Positions 28,764 through 37,142 of a DNA stretch of 64,000 bases are shown piece by piece. The position numbers and the translations under genes were made by a program. The notes beneath the pieces are model-generated. The model was not told where the DNA came from. It made no database searches and worked only from the letters and a program-made list of their open reading frames with translations. This DNA is from Planctomycetota bacterium (lineage in GTDB: Bacteria; Planctomycetota; UBA1135; GCA-002686595), in assembly GCA_002686595.1 (NCBI GenBank), contig NYXZ01000015.1, forward strand, positions 19,587-83,586, read 5' to 3'. Numbering within the stretch: position 1 is the first letter of the stretch; the number at the start of each line of letters is the position of its first letter.

Positions 28764-28884
28764 GGCGCCATTCTCCCATCTTTCGCCGAGGCCACAACCC
28801 CAGTTGCGTCCGTCCCCGTCCAGGCTGTCTCCAGGGCCAGTTCACCCGCTCCACCAGTCGAGCAGATCAGGCTATAGTGGATCC

Positions 28885-30522
28885 ATGGCTGGACCGTCCA
28901 AGAAACAGGGTAAGCAGAGGGCCAGGGGCGTGGCGACTGCGGGAGCGGCCGGGGAAGGGCAGGCGGCACGGCCGCGGAATTACGGACGCTGGCGGGCCCT
29001 GAGCCTCTTGACGGTTTACCTCTTGATGGCCGCCCATGTCATCCATTGGAAGCTGGCTGGCCGCACCCTGGCGCCGCTCGAACTGCATGAGGTGATGTTC
29101 ACCCTGGAGCTCGGCATCGTCACCGCCGGTTTTCTGTTCATGGCAGCCGCCTTCCTGTCGGCTGCCATCTTCGGGCGCTTCTTCTGCTCCTGGGGCTGTC
29201 ACATCCTGGCCCTGGAGGATGCCTGCGCCTGGCTCCTGGGGCGCATGGGAATCGAACCCAAGCCCTTCCGTTCGCGCTTCCTGCGCCTGGTGCCGTCGGT
29301 GGCCCTGATCTACATGTTCGTCTGGCCCCATGTGAAACGCATCACCAGCGGCGGTTCCTTCCCGGGCTTTCGCATTCAGACCGACGCCGAGGGCTGGGCC
29401 TCCTTCGCCACCAGCGACTTCTGGCGAAACTTGCCGCCGGTTTCCGTGGCGCTTTTGACCTTTGCCGTGTGCGGATTCGCCGTGGTCTACTTCCTCGGCA
29501 GCCGCGGCTTCTGCGCCTACGGTTGTCCATACGGCGTGCTCTTCGGTTTGGCGGACCGCTTGGCACCCGGGCGCATCGTCGTGGCGGAAGGCTGCGCCGC
29601 CTGCGGCCACTGCACGGATGCCTGTCAGTCCGGCGTGCTCGTGCACGAGGAGACACAGGCCCATGGGCGCGTGGTGGACAGCGCCTGTCTCAAGGACCTG
29701 GATTGCGTGGCCGCCTGCCCCTCTGGCGTCTTGAGCTACGGCCGCGCGCGGCCGGCGGGTCTGCTCCGTTCCCTGCGCAGAGAGGCGGCGGCCGCCGCGG
29801 ATGACGGACTGCCCTCGACCTACGCCTTCAGCCCCGCCGAGGATCTGGCCATGGCGGCAGTCTTCGTGCCCGCCACAGGCTTTTTGGCCGGCGCCCACTT
29901 CTCGCTCTTGCCGGTGCCCCTGTGCGCAGTGCTCGGAGCCCTGTGCGCCTGGTTGACGGTCATGTGCGTCCGTCTCCTGCGCGGGCAGGATGTGGCCGTG
30001 GGCGGCGTGCTACTGAAGCGCTCGAGCGGCATGACGGGGGCCGGGGCGGCCTTGATCGTGGCCGCCTGCCTGGCGACGGCCGGCTGGGTCCATAGCGCCG
30101 CACTTTGGAGAGATGAACTGGCCGGCAGTCGGGCACTGGGGGAGGTGCAACGCACACTTGAATCAACGCCTCAAGGGACCGTGGCTGCCGCTTCCCTTGA
30201 ACGGGGAATCGCTCTAGAGATGGCTCTCAGGCGTTTAGAACGTGCCTCGCGCCTGTCGTTGTTTGCTGCCCCACAACTTCACTGGCAGTTGGCCTGTCTG
30301 CACGGCCTCTCGGGTGGCCAACTAGATGGAGCGACGGCGCGCCGCCTGTTGAACGGAGAGCGCGGGGATCAGGATCGCGTACTACTTGAAAAGCGCCTGC
30401 ATGGCGAATACGGCGGGCAGCAGGGAACCGCTCCAAGTTCCGAGGGGGATGCCCAGCGGGCAATTCATGCGCGGGCGGGTCTGGCTCACCTGCGTCAGAT
30501 AACGCGGCCTTCCAGGTCCTGA
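28885..30522 (+). CDS. Membrane 4Fe-4S ferredoxin-type protein (NapH/CcoG-like)
   Basis: FGRFFCSWGCHILALEDACAW, FCAYGCPYG, CAACGHCTDACQSG, CLKDLDCVAACPSG; multiple TM segments. Confidence 0.82.
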   Translation: MAGPSKKQGKQRARGVATAGAAGEGQAARPRNYGRWRALSLLTVYLLMAAHVIHWKLAGRTLAPLELHEVMFTLELGIVTAGFLFMAAAFLSAAIFGRFFCSWGCHILALEDACAWLLGRMGIEPKPFRSRFLRLVPSVALIYMFVWPHVKRITSGGSFPGFRIQTDAEGWASFATSDFWRNLPPVSVALLTFAVCGFAVVYFLGSRGFCAYGCPYGVLFGLADRLAPGRIVVAEGCAACGHCTDACQSGVLVHEETQAHGRVVDSACLKDLDCVAACPSGVLSYGRARPAGLLRSLRREAAAAADDGLPSTYAFSPAEDLAMAAVFVPATGFLAGAHFSLLPVPLCAVLGALCAWLTVMCVRLLRGQDVAVGGVLLKRSSGMTGAGAALIVAACLATAGWVHSAALWRDELAGSRALGEVQRTLESTPQGTVAAASLERGIALEMALRRLERASRLSLFAAPQLHWQLACLHGLSGGQLDGATARRLLNGERGDQDRVLLEKRLHGEYGGQQGTAPSSEGDAQRAIHARAGLAHLRQITRPSRS

Positions 30523-31226
30523 CGCTGGCGCTCGACTACAAAGTCCATCACCGTTTCCTGACGCGCCAGGAAGTCAGGCGTCTCGTCCTTAAGGAAGTAC
30601 ATGCCGAGATGGATGCCGCGCGGGGCTAGGTGGCGCTCGCAAATCGAGGCGGCGAACTCCAACCGTTGACCGTCCAAGGTGAAGGCCACGGTGACGCGCG
30701 TGAAGGCCGCCAGTTTCACTTCGACCTCCGAGCCGACGCGCAGGGAGAGTCCGTCGGCGGAGATGTCGTTGAGGACCAACGCCTTGAAGGCGGCGCCCGT
30801 GGGCGTGGACAGGTGAACTGCGATCGGCTCCGTGGCCAGGGGGCGCACGCGGTAGGCGGCGCGTTGGCTGAAGAGCACTTGCAGAGCCGGAGCCAAATCC
30901 GACTCAACCTCCTCCGGACGGGTGAAGGCCAGGATGTAACGCCGGCTATTGCCGCGGTCCCGGCGGCGCTCGATGCGCGCTTCCACCTCGATGCCCACCT
31001 TCCAGGATGGCGAGCGCACCTCAAGGGTCACTAGCAAGCCCAGGGGAAAGGCGGGCAGGCCAGTTTCACCTTCCCGATAGTTGAGGATCATCTCCCGGGA
31101 TGTGATCGATTGCACCTGGCCCTCCATGGCCGCCAGGCCACAGGCTCCATCGGGTACGATGCGCGCGAGCAGCAGCGTGCGCGCCCGCCGGGTGGGCTGA
31201 AAGAGGGTTTTGGGGTCCGTCGACAT
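30495..31226 (-). CDS. PilZ-domain (c-di-GMP binding) protein with YcgR-like N-terminus
   Basis: RAAYRVRP (RxxxR) and NDISADGLSLRVG (D/NxSxxG) motifs. Confidence 0.85.
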   Translation of the reverse strand: MSTDPKTLFQPTRRARTLLLARIVPDGACGLAAMEGQVQSITSREMILNYREGETGLPAFPLGLLVTLEVRSPSWKVGIEVEARIERRRDRGNSRRYILAFTRPEEVESDLAPALQVLFSQRAAYRVRPLATEPIAVHLSTPTGAAFKALVLNDISADGLSLRVGSEVEVKLAAFTRVTVAFTLDGQRLEFAASICERHLAPRGIHLGMYFLKDETPDFLARQETVMDFVVERQRQDLEGRVI

Positions 31227-31303
31227 GGGGGGGGTATCTGACCTAGTTGTCGACCGCTGGGCCGCCTACCTTTAATGGACTAGGCCCCAGGTTGGCATGG
31301 GGG

Positions 31304-31393
31304 CTGGGAGCCCGTTGATAAACTCCCTACTACGGCTTCGCCATCGCCGCGAGGGCTGCGCCTCGCGACGGGGCTATTTCAACGGACTCCTAG
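31304..31393. repeat. CTAG-bounded palindromic MITE-like element, short copy B
   Basis: GGAGCCCGTTGATAAACTCCCTACTACGGCTTCGCCATC...CGACGGGGCTATTTCAACGGACTCCTAG. Confidence 0.8.
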
Positions 31394-31430
31394 GACGGGC
31401 GCAGTCCTGCGCGGGCGGAAGCCGTGTTCC

Positions 31431-31976
31431 TCAGCCGTCCAGCCAGGTCAGGGCTCGGTCCACCGGGATGGAGTCGGTGAAGTCCGCGCCGTAGTGAACC
31501 TGTTCCAGGTGCCCGGTGGGATTGATCAAGAAATCCGCCGGGCGGATGCCGATGCCGTCTCGCAGGGCATCGCGCCAGCGTGGCCGGTGCCCGGCCTGGG
31601 CCGCGGCCCGGGCGCGGCGCCAGGCCCCCGGATGCAAGAGGGCCGTCAAGCCGCCGCCCACGCCCCAGGCCGAGTAGGCCATACGCTGGGGGTCAGCCAA
31701 GAGGGGAAAGGGGAGGGCCTGGGGACCGCTGACGAAATCAGTCAGGGCCGTCACTGGGGAATGGAAAACGCGTATCAGCTCCACGCCCCGAGCTTGAAAC
31801 TCTTCGTAGCGGGCGGCGAACTGCCGCACCGTGAGGACGCAGGTGGGTCACGTGGCGTAGCGCTGGAAGGACAGCAGGTAGCGCCGGCCCGCCAGGTCAC
31901 GGTTGTCGAAGTTACCACCGTCGGCGGTGGCCGATGTGAGGACGGGTGCGGAGTGGCCTACTCTCAGCTGACTCAT
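31431..31976 (-). CDS. Selenocysteine-containing peroxiredoxin-like (AhpC/TSA-type) protein; TGA (31848-31850) at codon 43 = Sec, motif UPTC
   Basis: Frame reads MSQLRVGHSAPVLTSATADGGNFDNRDLAGRRYLLSFQRYAT-U-PTCVLTVRQFAARYEEFQARGVELIRVFHSP...; TGA sits at the first Cys of the family CPxC motif; ATG overlaps the murQ stop; SECIS-like hairpin immediately downstream. Confidence 0.85.
31810..31831 (-). promoter_or_regulatory. Bacterial-type SECIS element of the peroxiredoxin-like selenoprotein
   Basis: CGG(U)GCGGC-AGUUC-GCCGCCCG: 8 bp with a single bulged U on the 5' side, 5-nt loop with G at position 2, loop 26-30 nt after UGA. Confidence 0.75.
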
Positions 31977-32923
31977 GCTGGTTGTTGGTCTTCTGCGGTC
32001 GCCAGGGCGCTGCCCAAGAAGCCGTCGGCGGCCGCCAGGCGTTCTTCCGCGGCGGCTCGCTCAAGTCCACAGCGGCCCATGACCACCGCGGTCTTCACAC
32101 GGCCCCCGGCGGCGTCCAGGAGTTGGCCGGCCCGGCTCCGATCAACATCGGCCAACTCGCAAACCAGGCGCAGGCCGCGGTCCCGCAGCTTGGCATTGGC
32201 ACCGGTCTTCACATCGACCATGCGATTGCCGTGAATCTTGCCCAGGCGCGCCATGGTCAAAGTGGAGATTGTGTTCAGCACCATTTTGGTGGCAGTCCCC
32301 GCCTTGAGGCGTGTGGAGCCCGTCAGGATCTCCGGGCCCGTTTCCAGGCGCAAGCTGAGATCTGCCCGGTCCGGGGCGGCTTCGAAGGGCACGCAGGCCA
32401 AGAAGACGGATGCCGCGCCGGCGGCGCGGGCGGCGGCCAGGGCTCCGTGGGCATAGGGAGTTGTGCCTCCAGCGGAAATGGCGATGACCACATCCGCCGG
32501 GCCCAGGCCGCGGGCCGTCAGTTCGCGACCGGCGGCCTGTTCGTCATCCTCGGCCCCTTCCACGGCCCGCGTCAAAGCCCCATCGCCCCCGGCGATGAGG
32601 GCCTGGACCTGCTCGGGGGAACTGTGAAAGGTGGGGGGACATTCCGCCGCGTCAAGTACTCCCAAGCGCCCGCTGGTGCCGGCGCCCACGTAGAACAGGC
32701 GCCCGCCCTCGGCCAAGCGCGTCGCCACCAGGTCCACTACGCTTGCGATTTCATCGGCCGCTCGCTGCACGGCACTGGCCGCCGCGGCATCAGCTCGGGC
32801 ACAGAGGGCGAGGGCCTTTTTGGTGTCCAGTTCGGAGAGGCTCTCGCTTTCAGCCAGGGGGCATTCCGTGGGGAGCTGGGCGCGGTCGAGGGCTGGTTTG
32901 TGAGGCTGCGCGGACATGGCCAC
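31973..32923 (-). CDS. murQ: N-acetylmuramic acid 6-phosphate etherase
   Basis: GRLFYVGAGTSGRLGVLDAAECPPTF, IAISAGGTTPY, GSTRLKAGTATKMVLNTISTLTMARLGKIHGNRMVDVK. Confidence 0.95.
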   Translation of the reverse strand: MAMSAQPHKPALDRAQLPTECPLAESESLSELDTKKALALCARADAAAASAVQRAADEIASVVDLVATRLAEGGRLFYVGAGTSGRLGVLDAAECPPTFHSSPEQVQALIAGGDGALTRAVEGAEDDEQAAGRELTARGLGPADVVIAISAGGTTPYAHGALAAARAAGAASVFLACVPFEAAPDRADLSLRLETGPEILTGSTRLKAGTATKMVLNTISTLTMARLGKIHGNRMVDVKTGANAKLRDRGLRLVCELADVDRSRAGQLLDAAGGRVKTAVVMGRCGLERAAAEERLAAADGFLGSALATAEDQQPA

Positions 32924-32979
32924 ATCAGGTTGGCATAGGCCGGGGGCCGGAGGAAGACCCTCCCACTGACAGAGGCCAG

Positions 32980-33558
32980 CTAGGCGTCGTGGCCCAGGTC
33001 GATCTTGACCGAGGCCGGTAGGCCGAGGCTCGGCAGTTCCCGGCGCAGGTCCCGTTCCAAGCGCCGCATATCAGCATCGGGCACCTGCAGGTAGAAATCC
33101 AAGCGCGTGCGGCGACCGCCTCCGGGGGTTCTGATCTTCGAGGATTCAAACAGCACTTCCCCGTCGGTCTCCTGCTCAAGCCACTCCCGCAGGCCTTCGA
33201 TTTCGACCTGGCCGCGAAGTTCCAGGCGCAGATGAACGGGGTGCAGCTGGCGCTCAGCGGGCGTGCCCTGGTCGATGGCCACGGGGGTGCCGCGCTCGAG
33301 TTGGATGCTGCTCACCGGGCCGTGGCGGACGATGGCAGAACCCGTCAGCACCACCAGGGACAGCGTCAGGGCCAGCAATCCAAGAAAGCCCAGGCAACCC
33401 AAGAGGCAGCCTCCACCACATCCCAGACAGAGCTTGCCCGGCACCGAACCGTCGGGCTTGGTGCGGCCCAGGAGCACCGTGATGACCAGCACCAGGGCTC
33501 CCAGGAAACCGAGGAAGAGCAGGAAGAGGAAGGCCGGGGGCAGGGCGGTGTGGATCAT
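32980..33558 (-). CDS. Hypothetical membrane protein (two N-terminal TM segments)
   Basis: MIHTALPPAFLFLLFLGFLGALVLVITVLLG...LLGCLGFLGLLALTLSLVVLTGSAI. Confidence 0.6.
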   Translation of the reverse strand: MIHTALPPAFLFLLFLGFLGALVLVITVLLGRTKPDGSVPGKLCLGCGGGCLLGCLGFLGLLALTLSLVVLTGSAIVRHGPVSSIQLERGTPVAIDQGTPAERQLHPVHLRLELRGQVEIEGLREWLEQETDGEVLFESSKIRTPGGGRRTRLDFYLQVPDADMRRLERDLRRELPSLGLPASVKIDLGHDA

Positions 33559-33788
33559 GTCGCTGGAGGCTGGAGTGGGCAGAGGGGTTTGGTCTACGCA
33601 CAGCCTCCAACGGCATTTTACCACGACCGGCAACGAACGCCAGGGCTGCTCGTCATGGGGCAGAGGGGGTCTTTGCCCCCGTTCGTTCTAGCCCCTGGTC
33701 GACGCTAGTATGCTTGGAAGATGAGAGCGAAAAGGGGAGCTGAGGAGTTTGTGAGCTGGTGAGAGGAGGGGAGTGGGAGACGAGAAAA

Positions 33789-33818
33789 GGGGGCGCCCAC
33801 CGCACGGTGGGCGCCCCC
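33789..33818 (-). terminator. Strong intrinsic terminator downstream of the exported selenoprotein gene
   Basis: Perfect 14-bp stem GGGGGCGCCCACCG-(CA)-CGGTGGGCGCCCCC, followed on the minus strand by TTTT. Confidence 0.85.
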
Positions 33819-33843
33819 TTGTTTTGTTGAGTTCGATCCGGCT

Positions 33844-35046
33844 CTAGCGGCCCGGCGTCACGGGCCCGTCATTGCGGGCCTTGCCGGTGATGGGACCGAA
33901 GATGGTCCGCGCGTGCTCGATGTCGACTTTGATGTCCTTGTCCTTTGGTACTCGCCCGGAGTACTTGCTGAAGCCGCCGCCTCAGCAGCCTCCAAAACGA
34001 CCGGAGATGACCTCCTTACCAGTGCGCTTGTCGCGGATGATGATCTTGGGCGACTTGGCGTTGGGCGTGAAGGTGTGGTACTCCTCGTTGGCGGCGCCGT
34101 AGAAGACGACATCGGGCTGGACGGTGACGTATTCGCCATCCTTCTCATAGTCGAACTCGATGCGTACCGGAGAACCCCAACCGACGCTCTTTTCGGCGCC
34201 GGCCTTGACCTCAATGGGCCCCATCTTGCCGTTGCGGATGCGCACGGTCTCGGTCTTGCCGCGGGTGGCATAGCCGCTTTCGAGACTATAGGTGGCGGCG
34301 GGCACCGCCAGTCCCTCGCGGTAGTCGGCCACATTGAACGAGTAGTCGCCGGAGCGCACCACAGCCGCCACCAAGTTGCCGTTGACCGTGTATTCCTCGG
34401 TCATGTTCAGCATGCCGGTTTCGCCCTCATAGGGCGTGGCCGTCACCTGGGTACCGTTGGGGCTGATCTCGAAATCGTAGAGTTCGCCCTTCAGATTGAT
34501 GACGCGGCTCAGGAAGCTGGCCGCCTCCCCCTTGCCGACGATCATGGCATCCTGGCCGTAGTCGTTGTAGAGGCCGTTGTTGTTCTGATCGATGATCAAA
34601 ATCGTGTGTCCGCCGAGCTTGCCGCGCATGGCACCGCCGGCTGACCAACGCCAGGCTGAGCTGGAACTCTTGAAGCGCACGGCGTACTGGAAGGACTCGC
34701 CTTCTTCGTCGCGGCCGCGCAGGGTGAGTGATCCGCCCATGCCCTTGACCTTCGAGTCGAAGCGCCCGTTGCCGGTGCTGTCCACTTCGATTTTCAAGGG
34801 GCCGCGCTTGGCCACTTGATAGGCGGAGGAGTCACTGCCCGGGAGCGGGATGCGGTCGCTGACCGTCGTCCAGGTTTCCTTGGGCAGCACAAAGTCCCAC
34901 TTGGGATAGGACTTGTGGCGCAGCTCCGCCGTCAAGATGTCCTTGTCGGAGGCGCCGGGCGCGGTTGTGGTTGGCGCCGCGGCCAAGGCCGGCGGCAACA
35001 ACAGAACCCCGCCCAAGAGGGCGAGGAGTGAGTGATTCTTTTTCAT
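33844..35046 (-). CDS. Exported protein of unknown family with vicinal Cys-Sec motif (GGCUGGG); TGA (33982-33984) at codon 355 = Sec
   Basis: Signal peptide MKKNHSLLALLGGVLLLPPALAAA; after TGA the frame stays open for GGGFSKYSGRVPKDKDIKVDIEHARTIFGPITGKARNDGPVTPGR then TAG just before a strong terminator; perfect SECIS-like hairpin after the TGA. Confidence 0.8.
33948..33964 (-). promoter_or_regulatory. SECIS-like element of the exported selenoprotein
   Basis: GUACUC-CGGGC-GAGUAC: 6 perfect bp, 5-nt loop with G at position 2, loop 24-28 nt after UGA. Confidence 0.75.
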
Positions 35047-35240
35047 GGGGTCTCTCTCGGAGATTGTGATTGGTGCTCGGAGATTACCGGCGCGCTGAGC
35101 CCGGGGGCTCATGGCCGGAGGGTTCATGCTAAGGGCAGCGGGGGTATACGGCCACGGTCATTTGTAATGGTGCGGAAAAAGAGCATCCCCACGACGAGGA
35201 GGGGCCTGGAGGGGATCCGTTGAACTTCGATAAGCCGCTT

Positions 35241-35579
35241 TCAGACCCTGCTGTCCCCGTTGTCCCCCATGTCCCCGTTGTCCCCGTTTTCCCCGTTGTG
35301 CCTATCAAAAATGGGTGGCCCGGAGTCCGAGTCGTCCGGGAGTGCGCCCCAGGCGGCTGCCAGGAGGTCACGGGCCCGCTCCAAGGCGGACGCGGGGACG
35401 AAGAGGTTGGGGCGCGTATAGGCCATGTGGGCGCTGGCGCCTAACTCGGCGAAGTCCGCGTCCCGTCCGTGGGAGATGCATGGGATACCGGCTTCTTCCA
35501 GAATGCCGCGGGCCAGGTCGGCCTCGACGGCGGTGGGGGCTTCGAGCAGGCAGGCGATGTCAGCGGGGAACTGTCCCAT
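35241..35579 (-). CDS. DUF2007-like putative signal-transducing protein with NGD repeat tail
   Basis: LLEAPTAVEADLARGILEEAGIPCISHG...RPNLFVPASALERARDLL; C-terminal NGENGDNGDMGDNGDSRV. Confidence 0.7.
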   Translation of the reverse strand: MGQFPADIACLLEAPTAVEADLARGILEEAGIPCISHGRDADFAELGASAHMAYTRPNLFVPASALERARDLLAAAWGALPDDSDSGPPIFDRHNGENGDNGDMGDNGDSRV

Positions 35580-36853
35580 TAGCGTCGCTCCGAAGTGGTG
35601 CTTGTGGTGCTGTCGTCGCTGTCGTTACTCGGGCGGTTGTTCCACCAGGTCAGCCAACGGTCGGCGTCGAGTCCGAAGTCCTCGCCGGTCAGACGCTGAA
35701 GTGCGTGGCGTACAGTTGAGCGGCGCGTGCGCAGGGAGACCGTCTGTGTTCCGAGGATGCGCACATCTAGCACCGCGCCACCGGTTATCACGTTGATCTG
35801 CGGGTCGGCCACGGAGGCGCCGTTGGCCACCTCCACATCGAAGTCCTGGAGATAGGCCCTTTGGGTGCCGACGAAGATGTGGGCCGCCGGCGGGCGGGGG
35901 GAACCGGCGGCAGCCGGTGCGGACTTGGTAGAGAGGTTTGCCAGGTGCCTGGCCAGGGGTTCGACGGCTTCGGAATAGCCCGCGACGCCCAGGGCCACCG
36001 CTGCCCGTTGACTGATGCGCGGTGAACTGGACGCCAGGGCGCGGCTCAGGGGCAGTGTCATGGCCGGGTCGTCGGCGGCACCGAGGGAACTGGCACAGGC
36101 CAGACGCACTTGTTCCGTGCGATCGAAGATCGCGTGGGATAGCAGGGCGCGTCCCGTCTCGCCCGGTGCCAAACGGCCGAGGGCGATGGCGGCCAGCTCG
36201 CGGCGGCCAGGGCTGGGATGAATGAGCTCCCGGGCGAAGAGCTCTTCGGCTTCCTGTGCGTCGAAGGCGAGACGATTCAGGCAGAGTTCCCTGGCGGCGG
36301 GGGGGGCGGCGGCGGCGAAACGCAAGTAGTCTTCGAGCTCGTCTGTGCCGGACTCTGTTGCCTCTTTCATAGGCGGCGGCTGTGGCAGGGCGACGAATAG
36401 ATCGCGGGTGGCCAGGAAGGCGCAGGCCTCGGGAGCGTGGGGAGCGTCTTCCAGAACAACACCGACCTCCTCAAGAGTCTCCGCATAGAGGCCCTCGTCC
36501 GCCATCCAGTTCCAAAACTGCACACGTTGCTCCGCGCCCGGTACCAGGTCGTCGCGGCGCGCCTTGACTTCCCGCAGCAGTTCGCGTTCTTCGACCACGC
36601 GCACCACCTGCCAGGATTGCAGTGTCTTCCAGGAGCCCGTGCCGCGCCATTCCCAGCGGTCGTTCACTTTGCGCGTGGAGCCGCGCAGGACTCCTCCGCC
36701 TGCCAGGTGCAAGACGCGCTGTCCCAAGCGTTCCTGATTGTTGGCAGGAGCTGCGGCGCGGGCCGGTGCGGCGCTGGGCAGGACCAGGAAAGCTACAACT
36801 GCAAGCACGCGGCCGAGGGTTGCGGAGTGTGGGAGGAATGCTATTCGGGACAT
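35579..36853 (-). CDS. HEAT-repeat exported protein
   Basis: Signal peptide; repeats such as RRELAAIALGRLAPGE, VRLACASSLGAADDP, ISQRAAVALGVAGY. Confidence 0.65.
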   Translation of the reverse strand: MSRIAFLPHSATLGRVLAVVAFLVLPSAAPARAAAPANNQERLGQRVLHLAGGGVLRGSTRKVNDRWEWRGTGSWKTLQSWQVVRVVEERELLREVKARRDDLVPGAEQRVQFWNWMADEGLYAETLEEVGVVLEDAPHAPEACAFLATRDLFVALPQPPPMKEATESGTDELEDYLRFAAAAPPAARELCLNRLAFDAQEAEELFARELIHPSPGRRELAAIALGRLAPGETGRALLSHAIFDRTEQVRLACASSLGAADDPAMTLPLSRALASSSPRISQRAAVALGVAGYSEAVEPLARHLANLSTKSAPAAAGSPRPPAAHIFVGTQRAYLQDFDVEVANGASVADPQINVITGGAVLDVRILGTQTVSLRTRRSTVRHALQRLTGEDFGLDADRWLTWWNNRPSNDSDDSTTSTTSERR

Positions 36854-36976
36854 CGGGATACCCTGGTCTGTGTGTCGCTGCGAACCGGGCTCCGCAGCGC
36901 CTGTCGTTATGATAGCAGGGCGGGCCGATTATGCCCGGGGGCGCTTACCCCTGACCTCCGCTTGCGGCGTTTGGTC

Positions 36977-37008
36977 AGTTGGCCGGCCAACTGGCCGGCC
37001 AACTGGCC
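36977..37008. repeat. Overlapping palindromic 12-bp repeat (GGCCGGCCAACT)n
   Basis: AGTTGGCCGGCCAACTGGCCGGCCAACTGGCC. Confidence 0.85.
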
Positions 37009-37041
37009 GAGCAGGGGCGGTGCGCGCGAGACGAGTTAAAT

Positions 37042-37113
37042 AAAAGGTGCCCGGGACCGCCCTCGAATCGGCCCTTCCACGCCAATCCAAGAGCCCTGCC
37101 TTCCCGGGCACGC
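37042..37113 (-). terminator. Possible terminator of comEC (long-loop stem plus T-rich tail on minus strand)
   Basis: GTGCCCGGGA ... TCCCGGGCAC inverted repeat; minus strand continues CCTTTTATTTAA. Confidence 0.45.
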
Positions 37114-37142
37114 ACACCACATACGACACTTTTTCCCCGGTG

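Noticed and set aside
31431-31829. Peroxiredoxin ORF as a decayed pseudogene with a nonsense mutation
   Set aside because: The only interruption is a TGA exactly at the catalytic Cys position, the frame is intact on both sides, and a well-formed SECIS-like hairpin with bulged U follows.
33982-33984. TGA as the genuine stop of the exported 34-35 kb protein
   Set aside because: The in-frame continuation of 45 codons has protein-like composition and ends just before a strong terminator, and a perfect hairpin lies at SECIS distance. Genome-level confirmation of Sec machinery is still needed.
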